NCBI GenBank assembly: GCA_963970005.1
Contig: CAXAMN010028916.1
Location: 1,148,722 to 1,212,721 of the forward strand
Reading direction: 5' to 3'
Source of the DNA: Durusdinium trenchii
Taxonomy: Eukaryota > Sar > Dinophyceae > Suessiales > Symbiodiniaceae
Length of the DNA stretch: 64,000 bases
Part shown: piece after piece, positions 10,795 through 21,289 of the stretch
How the letters are laid out: every line of letters begins with the position of its first letter
How positions within the stretch are numbered: position 1 is the first letter of the stretch
The notes under the pieces: generated by a model
Database searches by the model: none
What the model was told of the DNA's origin: nothing
Seen by the model: only the letters and a program-made list of their open reading frames with translations
Program-made: the position numbers and the translations under genes

Positions 10795-13700
10795 TTACGA
10801 TCGCAAGCCGAGTTCGTTGGCTTGCAACCATGCCCCATGCTGAGCTGCTGGCAACTGACGAGCTCGCAGACAAGTAGCATGGTAGTCATAAGAGATTGGC
10901 GTTTGCGAAGAACGATCCGTCAGCAAACCATTCTGGTACTTCTCACGGACTTTCTCGGAGTCTTCCATGTCCAGCAGTTTTGCCCTTTCTTGTTGGAGTC
11001 TTTTGTTGACACTTCCGAGGAACATCAAATTGTCATTCCACATCCGGTGCCATTGTCGGATTTGTTCGTCTTCAAAACCGGTGGTGGTGGACACCAGAAA
11101 GATGGAAGTGAACTTCTTCCATCTTGTGCTTGTCACACTTTCTTCGCTCAGGATCGCTCTGGTGCTTCGATCCATTCCGCTCGAGCTCAACTCCAGCTCT
11201 TGACAGAACTGGCGCCATTTCCGTTGAGAGGCCTCATTCTGTACCTCCATTTTCAACCTGCTCCAGCGGGACCACTCCTCTTGAGGAATTTCATCGCCTT
11301 CAGATTGCTCGCTCTCGCTTTCGAATCTTTCGTTGGGCAGCTGCAAGACATTCCTTACAACCTGCTCATTCTGTAGGGTCTGGACATTCTCAGCGGCGAC
11401 ATGGCTGGGATCTACAAGCGGTTCTTGCAGGAGTTTCTCTTCAAGCGGGGTTTCTTCTTCTTTCCGAAACCGTTGCACCACCATCGAAAACACTTTTCGA
11501 AGCAGCTCTTCGAATCCAAAAAGTGCAAACAGAAAAATCACCAGCATTGAGAGAATCACGCTCCAGCTATTGCTAAAATCACTTTTCACAAGCTCTTCAG
11601 CGCTGGCCTTGGGAAGGTCCTCGACCATCAACTTGCTCACAGCAACGATTGCGGCCGTGCGCCATGGATCGCCAACTTTCTTCATGGATGCATGCTTGTA
11701 AAAGTGACGTCTACAGCAAAACTTGTTTTTGGCGTCAGCCGGGTCGCACTTCTTTTCACATCCCGGTAGGAGACAAACTCTTCCAGGTCCATCGCCAAGG
11801 TCGGCAAAGTAGCTTTGTTCTTCCTGCAGCAAGCGGGCCCATGATTCATGCTCTAGTTGTTCTTTTTCTCGTTCTTGTTGTGTCACCTTCTTTGCTGCAA
11901 TGAAGCTGGGGTCGTAGGAAAGCTTGTGAGTTCCTCGAGCCAAAGTCACAGCCATCGCATCACGAGCTGCACTTTTCGTGAGACCATCAGCCAGCTGCTG
12001 ATGGGAGTTTACCCAAAACAGTTCTCCGAGGACCGCCTGAAGCCTTTGCTTGATGATGGCGATCTCGATTGCTGTTCTGCGTTCAGACAGTTTCATGCCA
12101 GCCGTGATGGAGTGAGTGGCATCGTACAGACTCTTTGCATCTGTTGCAACCGGCGACATTGACATCTTCTGTAGGGCGTCTTCACCATCTATAGCTATGT
12201 TGACGTCAGTGAAGCAGGTGAAGAAGATCTTGCACCATTCCATTTCGTCGATGGTAGCTGCCAACGCTTGGGACTCTGCAGACAAGCTTGATCGACAAAT
12301 TCGAGGAAGTTTCTTGGAATGCCAATTCACCATTGTCAAAGGCATTGGTTTTCCATCATCCAGCTCGGACTGGGAGCATAGGAAGATCAGCATTCCTCCT
12401 TGACTCGACCCGTCTGGTCTTGCAGCCCAGGATGCATCGGAATAGGCTCCAATGCGCAAGGAGTCGAAGGGACCATGATCACGGATCCTGTACTTGAACT
12501 CTCTTGAGGTTTCTTTTGCATACCTCAGCAACTTATTCGCCTCATTGATGTCTTTGATGAAGGGACTGCTGGTGGCAGCCTGGAGAAGGCTGACTGAGGC
12601 ACATAGCTGTGGTAGGCATTGATGCGCTGGCCATGCCAAGGCGCCCACGAGAGCTCGTAGTTGTCTTTGTTCTCTTTCATCACATGGATCGTTGACCATC
12701 GTCTTTCGGCTTTTGTCTAGCGTGATGGGCTTGACCTTCTGGACGTAGGAAGACAAGGAGATGTTTATCTGGCTGCAGTCCAAACTCTGGGTGACTTCTG
12801 CCCCACAGAACAACATCGTTCCAGTTTCTCCAAAATCCCACGATCCGAACTTGAACCGACTTGACAGTCTTGACAGTCGGCTCAGAAAGAACTCACCTTC
12901 GGGGACTTCCTGACCAAGCTTCTTCTTTCCATGCACCATTTCACCGCTTCCGATGAAGTCATCCACGTGTAGGCCAAGGACACCATCTACAATCATTCGC
13001 CTTCCTTGGTGATCAAAGATGCAGAAGGGGTCGTCAGACTCACAGGCCTCGCGCAAGGAGAGATAGAGGCACTTGTCCAACGGATGGTGGATGAAGCCAA
13101 GGTCATGGATGAGCACTTTATCAGCGGTGTCATGCCATTGTTTTGGAGCCCTCACATCTCCGAAAGCAGGCTTGGTGGCTTTGAGAATTTCCCAGGGTTT
13201 GAGATCACACATTCGTTCAAGGCGTCGACGCATGTCGGCACTGGGGCTCACATAGATCCTGGTGCATTGATCGATGGAATCAGCTTGCATGAAAGCGCTT
13301 TTGACGTCCGCAGAAAACAACTTCCATCTTTTGTGCACCGTGAAGAGATAAATGCAGTGCCTTCCAGTCATCGACAAAGTGGGAGACTCAGTGTCCAGCT
13401 TTTGCTCCAGCACGTCCTTGTGTTTGAAGCCTTGGATGATGACCCTGGCATTGGCCTTCTTTCCATCCTTGACTGGCTTCCATCGTTGCAAAAATCGTGC
13501 TGGGACACACTCGCCTTCTTTTGCTTCCTCACGAGGGACTGGACGCCAGGCCTGATTGTCAAACCATACTTGAAGTGCTTGGTCTTTGGCGTCATCGAAC
13601 TGCCGCTTTTCTTCTGGTGACAGCAGTTTTTCATTGAATCCCTCTGCGATGGCCAGGGCTTCGTCTTCTGCCTCCTGTGCATCAGCAGCATCCATTTGAG

Positions 13701-16700
13701 AATGGAAAGTTTTGTCGCTCCATGCTGCTGGAGGAAGGCCATCAAGAGCTCGTGCTCGATTGTATGATTCGAAGGCTTTGGCTCTTGAGTCTCTCATTGG
13801 TGGACTTCTTGATCTCTTTCGTTCTTCTTGCTTTTCATGTGGTTTGTTTTCTGCAGCTGCCGCGGTTGTTTGTGCTGAAGCTTCTGCCGCTGCCGTTGTC
13901 GCTGTGTTTCCGCTTGGGCTGTCGTTTGTGGCTGCGGCTGTTTCTGTGGCTGCTGCTGTTACTGCCTTTGCTGTCTCATCGTCATCGATCCTCATTTCTT
14001 GTGACGGCTCAGTTGGTTCATACTCACCATCATCTGCTGCATCATCAATTGTTTGGTGTGCGCTGCTAGCTGTTTGATCTTGGCTCAAGTCCTCTGCTAT
14101 CACGGGGTCAGAAGTGACAGTGTGGATGCCCTTTGCGTCAGCGAAGGAGGTACCCCCAGTGATGTCTAAAAATCGCACAGGACCCTGAACAGGATTCAAA
14201 GCAGCTTGCACTCGGGCACGAACGGAAGCACTCAAAGCAGTGTCAGGCATAGTTTGCAAGCGAACCACCTTTTCACGTTCAACTTCTGGACGAACATTGC
14301 CTGCAGCAGCACGGATCAAACTTGAACCATGGGCCAACCAGTACACTGATGGCAATTGAGTTCCATCAGTACGCGGCTCAACTGCCACGATGAGTGCAGG
14401 ACCACGCCATCTGGCTTCCAGCTTTTGTTCACCCTGGCGCCAATAGTAGGCGTATTCACCGAGTTGGAGGCGTTCTGGATCAGTGCGGGTTCTGGCCAAA
14501 AGAGAGCGTCGCAGAAGTTCAGAATGATTGGCTTCATAGAAAGCTTTGCCAGCAATGTATCGCAAGTGTTGGTCCTGCTGCAATGTTGAGGCATCTCGGG
14601 GTCTTTCATCAGTTGGTTCATCTAGGAGTCCTTCCCCGAATGGATTGTGTCCAAAAACAATTTGACATGGTGAAGATCCTTGCACACTGCGAAGTCGGTT
14701 CCTTTGTTGGCAGCACACACGCACTGCATCAGCCAGTGAGATTTCAGGAATTTCCTTTTGCATCTTGAGGATTTGGAGGCGTCTCACAGCGTGTAGCCTT
14801 TCTACGGCTCCCATTCTTGAATGAGCATCTTTTGGAACCAGAATCAGCTTGATGCCATACTTGTCAAAATAGTCCAAGTACTTTTGCGACATGTGAGCTC
14901 CAGAGGAATCGGTGCGAAAGCGCTTTGGTGGTCCGAAGATTTGAATCCACTGATTCTCAAGGACTTGCAGCTCTTCTTCTTCAGTCTCTCGCTCAACGAC
15001 AGCATTGATTTCGTAGCGCGAGAAGACATCGAGAATGGCAAGGACCTTTTGCTTTCCACCGTTCTCTGACCACTTCACATGAAAAACATCGGCTTCCAAA
15101 AGCTCATTGAAGTGATTTGCTTGTGGTAATGAAGCCGGATGGTCCAGTTTCTTTGGCTTGGCCTCTTGGCATATGTCGCACTTGTAAGATCGGGCACATT
15201 GAATGATGGATTCGTCCATCTTGGCATCTTTGAGAGCACGCAGAAACCGTTCAGCACCTGGGTGACCGAGTTGACGATGTAGCTTTGCTACCACTTGTAG
15301 TGCTTGTTTTCCATGGCTCTTCATCAATGTCTTGTTCTCATTTGAAATGTTTCTTGTATCTTCTTTCATGCTCTCATCCAACTCCTCAGCCACCATGATT
15401 TGTGCCATCTCTCTTTGTTGCCATCGTTTCTCCATGTCAGTCACAATTGCCTGACTCGCCTTTCTCACAAAACCCAACTCATAGTTCTGCATGTCGCGAA
15501 GCTGGGAACTCTTTCCATCCATGGAGACATGTGAACCTGGTGCGCATTCACAAGCAAGATTCATGGCGTCGTACAGATCTTCACTATTTGTCCTCAATCT
15601 GGTGGGTTTCTTGACCTTGCCCATGTTGTTACCCAGGCGGTCATAGAGATGGAGACCCGTGCGACATCGGTCACAGACAGCATCATAGGTCATACCTTCC
15701 AGCTTTTTCATGGTTTCAGTGGTCCATGAAGCTGCGCGGTGTGGGTTCTCCATGGTGCACCCAGCATTGATGGCTTCACATTGTTGAAACACTTGTTCCA
15801 CGAAGCGTAGATGTGTTCTTTCTTCTTTCCTTCGAGCCTCCAGAAGCTTTTCTTTTTGCTTTCTGTTGATCATGTTGAGCTGCTGAATAAGGCTCCACTT
15901 CGAGCGTGGAGGCGCAAGCCACACGAAGTGAGGTCGAACTTTTTCTACCAAGTCCAAGAAAGCTTCCACGATGACTGGGTCTTCGAAGTTCCAGTCTGGC
16001 AGTCCAAACGGGGAGACCTCAACTTCCGTGTAGTGATTTGCCATGTAGGTGGAGAGGTTGCCGCCATCAACATAGACCTCAAAGAATTTGAGTCCTTTTG
16101 CCTTTTGCATTTTCTTGTAGATCTCATCGGACAATTTGTTTATCTCCTCATGATCATTTTCCAAAAGGATCTGCTCAGGCGGCTCCAAAGCTTCAATTTC
16201 CAGCTGAGGCTCGATCTCAAAGCTCTCAAAAGACTCCAGGTTTTCAGCCGTATAGTTCACATGTTCCATGTCCTGGTAGTCCATGAGATTCAGCAGATAG
16301 TGACCTTTCTTTCCACGCTGAGGTTCAAACCATTCAGAGTCACCAATGCGAATCTTTCCGCTTGCAAAATCTTGTTTCACTTTCCAAGCTTCCAAGGTTG
16401 GTCTGGCCAACAGAAATGGCGTGTTGCCAGGAACCACTGAGACTGTTACTTCGAGAATCTGAGTCATCACCACTGCTGTGAAGGTCACATCATAGCAGGA
16501 CATCAGTGTCTCACCTCCACCAAATCGGAAAGTTCGCTCCACATTGGTAGTCCTCATAGGTCTTGTCTCTTTTGAACCATAGCTTTCAAGCCAGGCTCTC
16601 CAAACATCTTCACCAACAATGGTCCTGGTGGCTCCAGAATCCATGATTGCAAGACCTGGGGTCAACTCGACAAAGTGGATCTCTTCTTCCAGAGTGGGCA

Positions 16701-17988
16701 CGTCGTTGACCTCTTCTTGAACCATTGTGACCTGTTCTTCAGGGACTTCTTTCACACCACTGGATTGCAATCTGTATCGTTTGAACCGAGGTCCATGCGA
16801 TGATGTTGATCCTGTAAGGGTGGATTTGTACTCCGTGGAGCTGTTGGAGTTATGAGGACTGTTGAAGGGCTTTCTCAATCCGGAATTTGGTCTCCGGTTG
16901 AATGGAGATCTTCGTAGTCCTCCATACTTGCCTTTTCCTTTGCCCTTCTGTTGTTTGCCCTTTCCTTTTCCACCTTTTCCTTTTCCATCGTTCTTTCCTC
17001 CTCCTTTGAACCCAGTGAACTCGGGTCCGATGGCCATGACCGGGTAAAACCCGCGAGCCAATGCCAGCTCCTTCATCCGCTTTCTGCTGTCCATGTAGTT
17101 CACGAAAGCGTCTTCCACTTCATCAGCTAGGGACTCCAATTCATCAGGAATTTCTTCGTCATCTTCTGGCCATTCTTCTTCATAGTAGGCCTCGTTCGCC
17201 CACCATTCAGGCTCCTCCAAGTCCTCAAAGAACTCTTCCTCAAACTCATCCTCATAGAAGGTGTCATCCTTGGAGGATCGGCTGTAGTAGTTCAAGTCTT
17301 TTCCATTTGGCTTGTGGTCTCCTCCAAAGATACGCATCAAGGCGTCTTTCACTTTCTTGTAGTCCAGGTCACCACCACACATAGATTTCACCTGGACGTG
17401 CGTCCACCTTGGCACTCCTGCTCGGGTCAGAAGATGCCATCCTGCCAAAAGAGGCGGGATTGTAATCTTGACTTCAGCCATCTTCTTCATCATGGATTGG
17501 TGGCGCACTAGATAGGCTTGTAGTTCTTCTTGTTTGCGCCGTTGGAACTCCTCAAAGAACTCAGAGCATCTGCTTGGGATCTCGATCATCTCTTCATATT
17601 GGAACAGCTGATCCAGCAACCTAACCAAGGGGTCGAAAGGTCGTTCGGCACTTTGGATGTCAGAATAGTCCAGCTGTTCGCATGCTTCCCACGCTGAATC
17701 TTTCAAAAGACTCACCACCAACAGTGCACCCTCTATTTCTGCATCTTTGGACCTCCGCCTGCACTGCAAGGAGAAAAGTTCCAGCCTTCGACGGAAACTC
17801 CTATAGTTCTTTTGGCTCAAACCGTCGGCCGAGGGAGCAGCCTTCGCCAAGCCAGAATCCAATCCTCAGTAGGCGGGTTCATGTCGTCCTCCACCATTTG
17901 CGATAGATCTCTGGGGCGATGTGGGTGGTCGTACTTCATCTTCTTCATCATGCTCCGTTCTTCTTCTGTGTTGTCCCTTTCCGGACAT
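10795..17988 (-). CDS. Copia gag-pol polyprotein with an in-frame TGA after codon 40
   Basis: The long uninterrupted frame runs from 17865 to the stop at 10795, about 2,355 residues (numbered here from 17862). Order: Gag helical region 1-195; very acidic segment about 199-252; Gly/Lys tract about 285-314 instead of a CCHC knuckle; aspartic protease DSGAT at 408; integrase zinc site H862, H867, C895, C898; integrase core D925, D985, E1021 (D-D-35-E); reverse transcriptase with D1519 and HVDD at D1634-D1635; RNase H D1809, E1863, D1908, H1954 and D1959. After RNase H come a Cys/His cluster (about 2030-2052), a membrane helix (about 2099-2116) and a 240-residue tail. No ATG starts this frame near its 5' end. 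The same frame continues upstream across one TGA (17868-17866) to an ATG at 17988-17986 that adds 40 codons. All enzymatic motifs are intact, so the element may have been active until the TGA arose, or the TGA is read through. Confidence 0.92.
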
Positions 17989-18100
17989 CACTTGCCGTAC
18001 ACGATGACAGAGAAGTCTGTATTCTTAACTTCAAGGGGGACCCTGTAGGAATCTTCAAGCAAAAAGTGCACCCTCGATGAACTCAGAAAAGATCGTGTCC

Positions 18101-18113
18101 GGCTCCGCTACCA
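18101..18113 (-). promoter_or_regulatory. Primer-binding site of the copia element
   Basis: TGGTAGCGGAGCC on the minus strand directly follows the 5' LTR. It begins with TGG, the complement of a tRNA CCA end, and resembles the initiator-methionine tRNA primer site used by Ty1/copia elements (TGGTA...). It marks the start of minus-strand DNA synthesis. Confidence 0.75.
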
Positions 18114-18337
18114 ATCTCAACTTGATGTCAAAGCTCACGAAGTCTTCAACGAGTATCAAACCGCGAGGTCGAATCGCGTCCGGGGAAAAAGCGCCTTTTC
18201 TAGGCGGTGTCGCGCCGATATGCTCAAGGGCCCTCAACGACGGAGTGACTGCACTATTCGCAAACTGACAACTCCGATTGACGTCGGCCGAAGGAAAATG
18301 ACTTCAACTCCACATGATATGCATTCGCAAATCAACA
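18114..18337 (-). repeat. 5' LTR of the copia element
   Basis: 224 bp, identical by eye to 10521-10744. It should carry the element's promoter and poly(A) signals, but none could be named from the sequence. Confidence 0.93.
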
Positions 18338-18341
18338 AATA
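18338..18341. repeat. Target-site duplication, right copy (AATA)
   Basis: Matches 10517-10520. Confidence 0.5.
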
Positions 18342-19022
18342 ACTTAATTGGGTACAGAATTGCTGAGCAACTGCAATGGTGGTGTCTTTGGAAGCAAAAC
18401 GGTGCGGCAATGCTGGACCTTGCGTCTCGTGCGTGGCTAGAAATCTGCCAATTAATGTGGGAGGTGCCCGTGAATGCCTGGGCCTTGATTTGAAAAACCT
18501 GCTATTCCGCAGCACGTGGAGGTCAACCATCGTCGCACAAATATGATCCTTTTTGAACGAACATCAGAGCTGCGGCATCGCTTGCCACAGCGGCGGAGCC
18601 TGGACGCGAGTTGGCTTGAAGCGAATCACCGCACGATCTTAAACACAAAAACAACCGGTCGTTTGAGAGTGTGGCAGCAAGTTACCGTAACCCCGAGTAC
18701 AACTGGTCATCGAGCAAGACAATTTCAGGATGAAATCTCCATGATCATGGAAAATCGTCAAAGAAGCAAAACCGAAGACGTCGCAAATGCTGAATTTGTG
18801 GCCGCAAACTGAACTAAAATGAACCGAAGACGTCTCCTGAGGCTGTGCTCCATTTGCCGCTCCCTCAGACTGCACTGGTTTCCCCGCCTCTCGGTGCAGC
18901 TCACATTGGAGGCAAAGGAGTAGGCCGCGCTCGCAGCGCTCGCGCTCGCAATGGCCTGCCCCGAAAGTCGTTGGCCGAAAGTCTCCAAACTTGGGAAGAA
19001 GGGAAAGGGAATCCTTCTCTTT

Positions 19023-19475
19023 TTATTCTTTCTTTGATTCTACTAGCGATGGCCTCCAACCTGAACGAATTTCAATGATTCGTTTGGGAGGCTTCCGTTG
19101 GACGTTTGGGGACGTCCTTGAACTCCTTCCCTCGACATCATTTTTCCGGCAAACTGTCTTTCGACATCTGGCGACTCGTTGCCACGACCTTTGTTGAACA
19201 CAGGAGCTTCTGGCGATTCCAACTTTGCAGTACCTAGGATGTGTTCGTTTCGTTCGTGATTTAGCTGACGTGCTTTGTATCAGGTTTAGTTCAGTTAACG
19301 GTACAATGTCACCGTTCGGATTCAGTCTAATCTTTCCCCTGTTGTATTGCCAAATCAGTGTCTGATCTGAATCACAGACAATGACTTGCCTTAGGGTCTG
19401 CAGATCGACACATACCAAATTTGGAAGAACGACAGCACAGGAAAAAGGCTTTTGAGATGAAAAGATTGGCCTCAA
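19023..19475 (-). CDS. Hypothetical open frame, possible exon
   Basis: 150 codons. The N-terminal half (VVLPNLVCVDLQTLRQVIVC, DSDQTLIWQYNRGKIRLNPN) looks protein-like. The C-terminal half is Arg/Ser rich and runs through a 21-bp-family repeat at 19041, so only the first part is likely to be coding. No domain was recognised. Confidence 0.25.
   Translation of the reverse strand: MRPIFSSQKPFSCAVVLPNLVCVDLQTLRQVIVCDSDQTLIWQYNRGKIRLNPNGDIVPLTELNLIQSTSAKSRTKRTHPRYCKVGIARSSCVQQRSWQRVARCRKTVCRKNDVEGRSSRTSPNVQRKPPKRIIEIRSGWRPSLVESKKE
19041..19062. repeat. 21-bp GATGGCCTCCAACC family, single unit
   Basis: TACTAGCGATGGCCTCCAAC is one unit of the tandem family seen at 21484, 25604, 27211 and 58928. Confidence 0.7.
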
Positions 19476-19479
19476 GCTA

Positions 19480-21015
19480 TTGATTCAGTGGCAGATGGTG
19501 AAACTAAAGGGTCTGAAGTTTCAGCTTCTAGGGTACTCTCCCCTTCAGTTTATCTCTTTACAGGCCAAATAAACTCAAAAAATAGACCCAGCAGTGACCC
19601 AGCACTACAAAGCACCCCAGACCTTTGGAGACGACGCACTTAAATCTACGGCACTCGCACTCGCACGTGTTGCAAAGCAAGATGCAGACGTTCTTTCCCA
19701 AATGCCTCCTGAGATTCGGTGACAACCCAAGCAGCTATGAAACAAACAGAATTGCTCTCAACTCATACCGTGTTCCCACCTTCAGGTCAAATCCCATCAA
19801 GCGAAAATCTGAGGCGAGCTGCACTCCTCCATGTGAGCATTATAGTTCATTGGTGTGGGCTTCTGACTCGTCAAACCAAGTGTTCGACATGGACCTGAAC
19901 AAGGGTTTCTTTGGCTCCTTGCTTCCTTTGCAAGTTATAAATTGTTGAACCAACCTCTGCAAGGGAATTATTGTACTGTAGAATGAAATGTTCAACCCTT
20001 GAAGTGCTGAGAATCTGTCCTCTTAAAACCGGTTCAGCTCAACCTTTTGAGCAATGAAACAGTGTCCCTCATAGAATTTTGTTTAGAAACAGTTTGGAAA
20101 ATCACTGGGAAAAAACATGGTTGAAATTCCTTGTATAAACAAGTGGGGGGTGGGAATGTCAGGGTTGCATATGATTCTAGTGTATATATGGTTGCATAGC
20201 ACATGCACAAGAGGTTGATAGGTACTGTGTAGAAACATAGTTGCAAACTGCAAGGCTGAAAATGACTTTGGAAGAAAGTTGGGCAGCAAACGCAAGAAAT
20301 AGATTGAAAGTGAAAAACTGATGTTAAAAAGAGACGATTGGAATCTAACATGCTCGACATTCACCGGTTGTCACACAGGGGATGTTGGAATGATTTGCAA
20401 TGCATTTGACTCCAAAAACCTATTTGGATATATAGATCTGGGAAGCTTACCAGTGCTTTACAATATGTGAATTCTTGGCTTTTCCTTGGAGTTCTTGATG
20501 GAAGCGATCAAAGGTTCTGTGTTGCGCGGCTGCAGCGAGGCAGCCATGTCGAAAGCAGTTGCCAGTTTGTGGTGGGGAGCACGTGTGTTTATCCAAATCA
20601 TTCCAACATCCCCTGTGCGACAAGTCAAATGCATTTGTTCATAATAGGTGCATATAGGTGCCAAAAAATCAAAATTCAAGCGTCCACGAATGGAACTTGT
20701 TTCCATACAATCCAAAACCAACCTGCCTCACCTTACGACAAACCATCCACTCTGAAATGAATTCTCAACCCTCCGCTGCTCCAAATTGCTGCCTATAAAA
20801 TCCAAAACCACGACCTCTGTAAAATTATAGTTCATCTGCATGCCTGCATGCCTTCTCTTTTTCAAAATGGTTCAGTTCAATCTATTGACATGATGAATTA
20901 TATATCTGTCTGTGAGAGGACAAATGCTTTTCTGAGTTTGTTTCCAGGTAGTTCGAAATCTCATTCTACAGAAGATCTATCTATGGATTTCCCCTATCAT
21001 CTTTAGCTCGAGCTC
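19480..21015. other. No supported gene; foldback at 20368-20623
   Basis: Short overlapping frames occur in this stretch. Minus-strand 20458-20721 (DMAASLQPRNTEPLIASIKN) is the best candidate, but none can be tied to a family. Confidence 0.35.
20368..20623. repeat. Foldback inverted repeat
   Basis: Arms at 20368-20397 and 20594-20623 are reverse complements over 30 bases with one mismatch, separated by 196 bp. This is consistent with a small foldback element or the ends of a degenerate MITE. Confidence 0.7.
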
Positions 21016-21289
21016 CTACGTGTTATAGTCATTATAGGATAGTAGAGGTTTATCGGGCAGGGGGTTATATAAATATATGTGATTGCAACAAGCACTGCCA
21101 TAACTCAAGCCTGACAAGGTCCAAAGCTCTCCTTCTGCCAAAGCACAATTGCCACCCCGTGCAATTCGGCTGATGCCGAGGTCGCGCCTTGTGGAAGCAA
21201 TCCACCCACGGACCCCAAGTTGGGTTTCACCCTCTTTTTGGAACATCTCCAAATCAAGCTGCAAAAATCGGCAATGGAATGCACCCCCA

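Larger units (their letters stand above)
10521..18337 (-). mobile_element. Complete Ty1/copia LTR retrotransposon
   Basis: A 7.8-kb element reading on the minus strand. Two 224-bp direct repeats, identical by eye, flank a tRNA primer-binding site, a leader, and a single gag-PR-INT-RT-RNaseH frame. INT before RT is the copia order. A 4-bp AATA duplication flanks it. Identical LTRs and an almost undamaged 2,355-codon frame indicate recent insertion. The only visible lesion is a TGA near the start of gag. The LTR starts TGTTGATT but ends GTTGAGAT rather than the usual CA. Confidence 0.95.

Noticed and set aside
10822-17906. Many plus-strand frames across the copia element
   Set aside because: They are mirror images of the gag-pol coding sequence on the minus strand.
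10516-18342. 5-bp target duplication around the copia element
   Set aside because: CAATA versus AATAA differ at the outer base when aligned. Only AATA matches in register.
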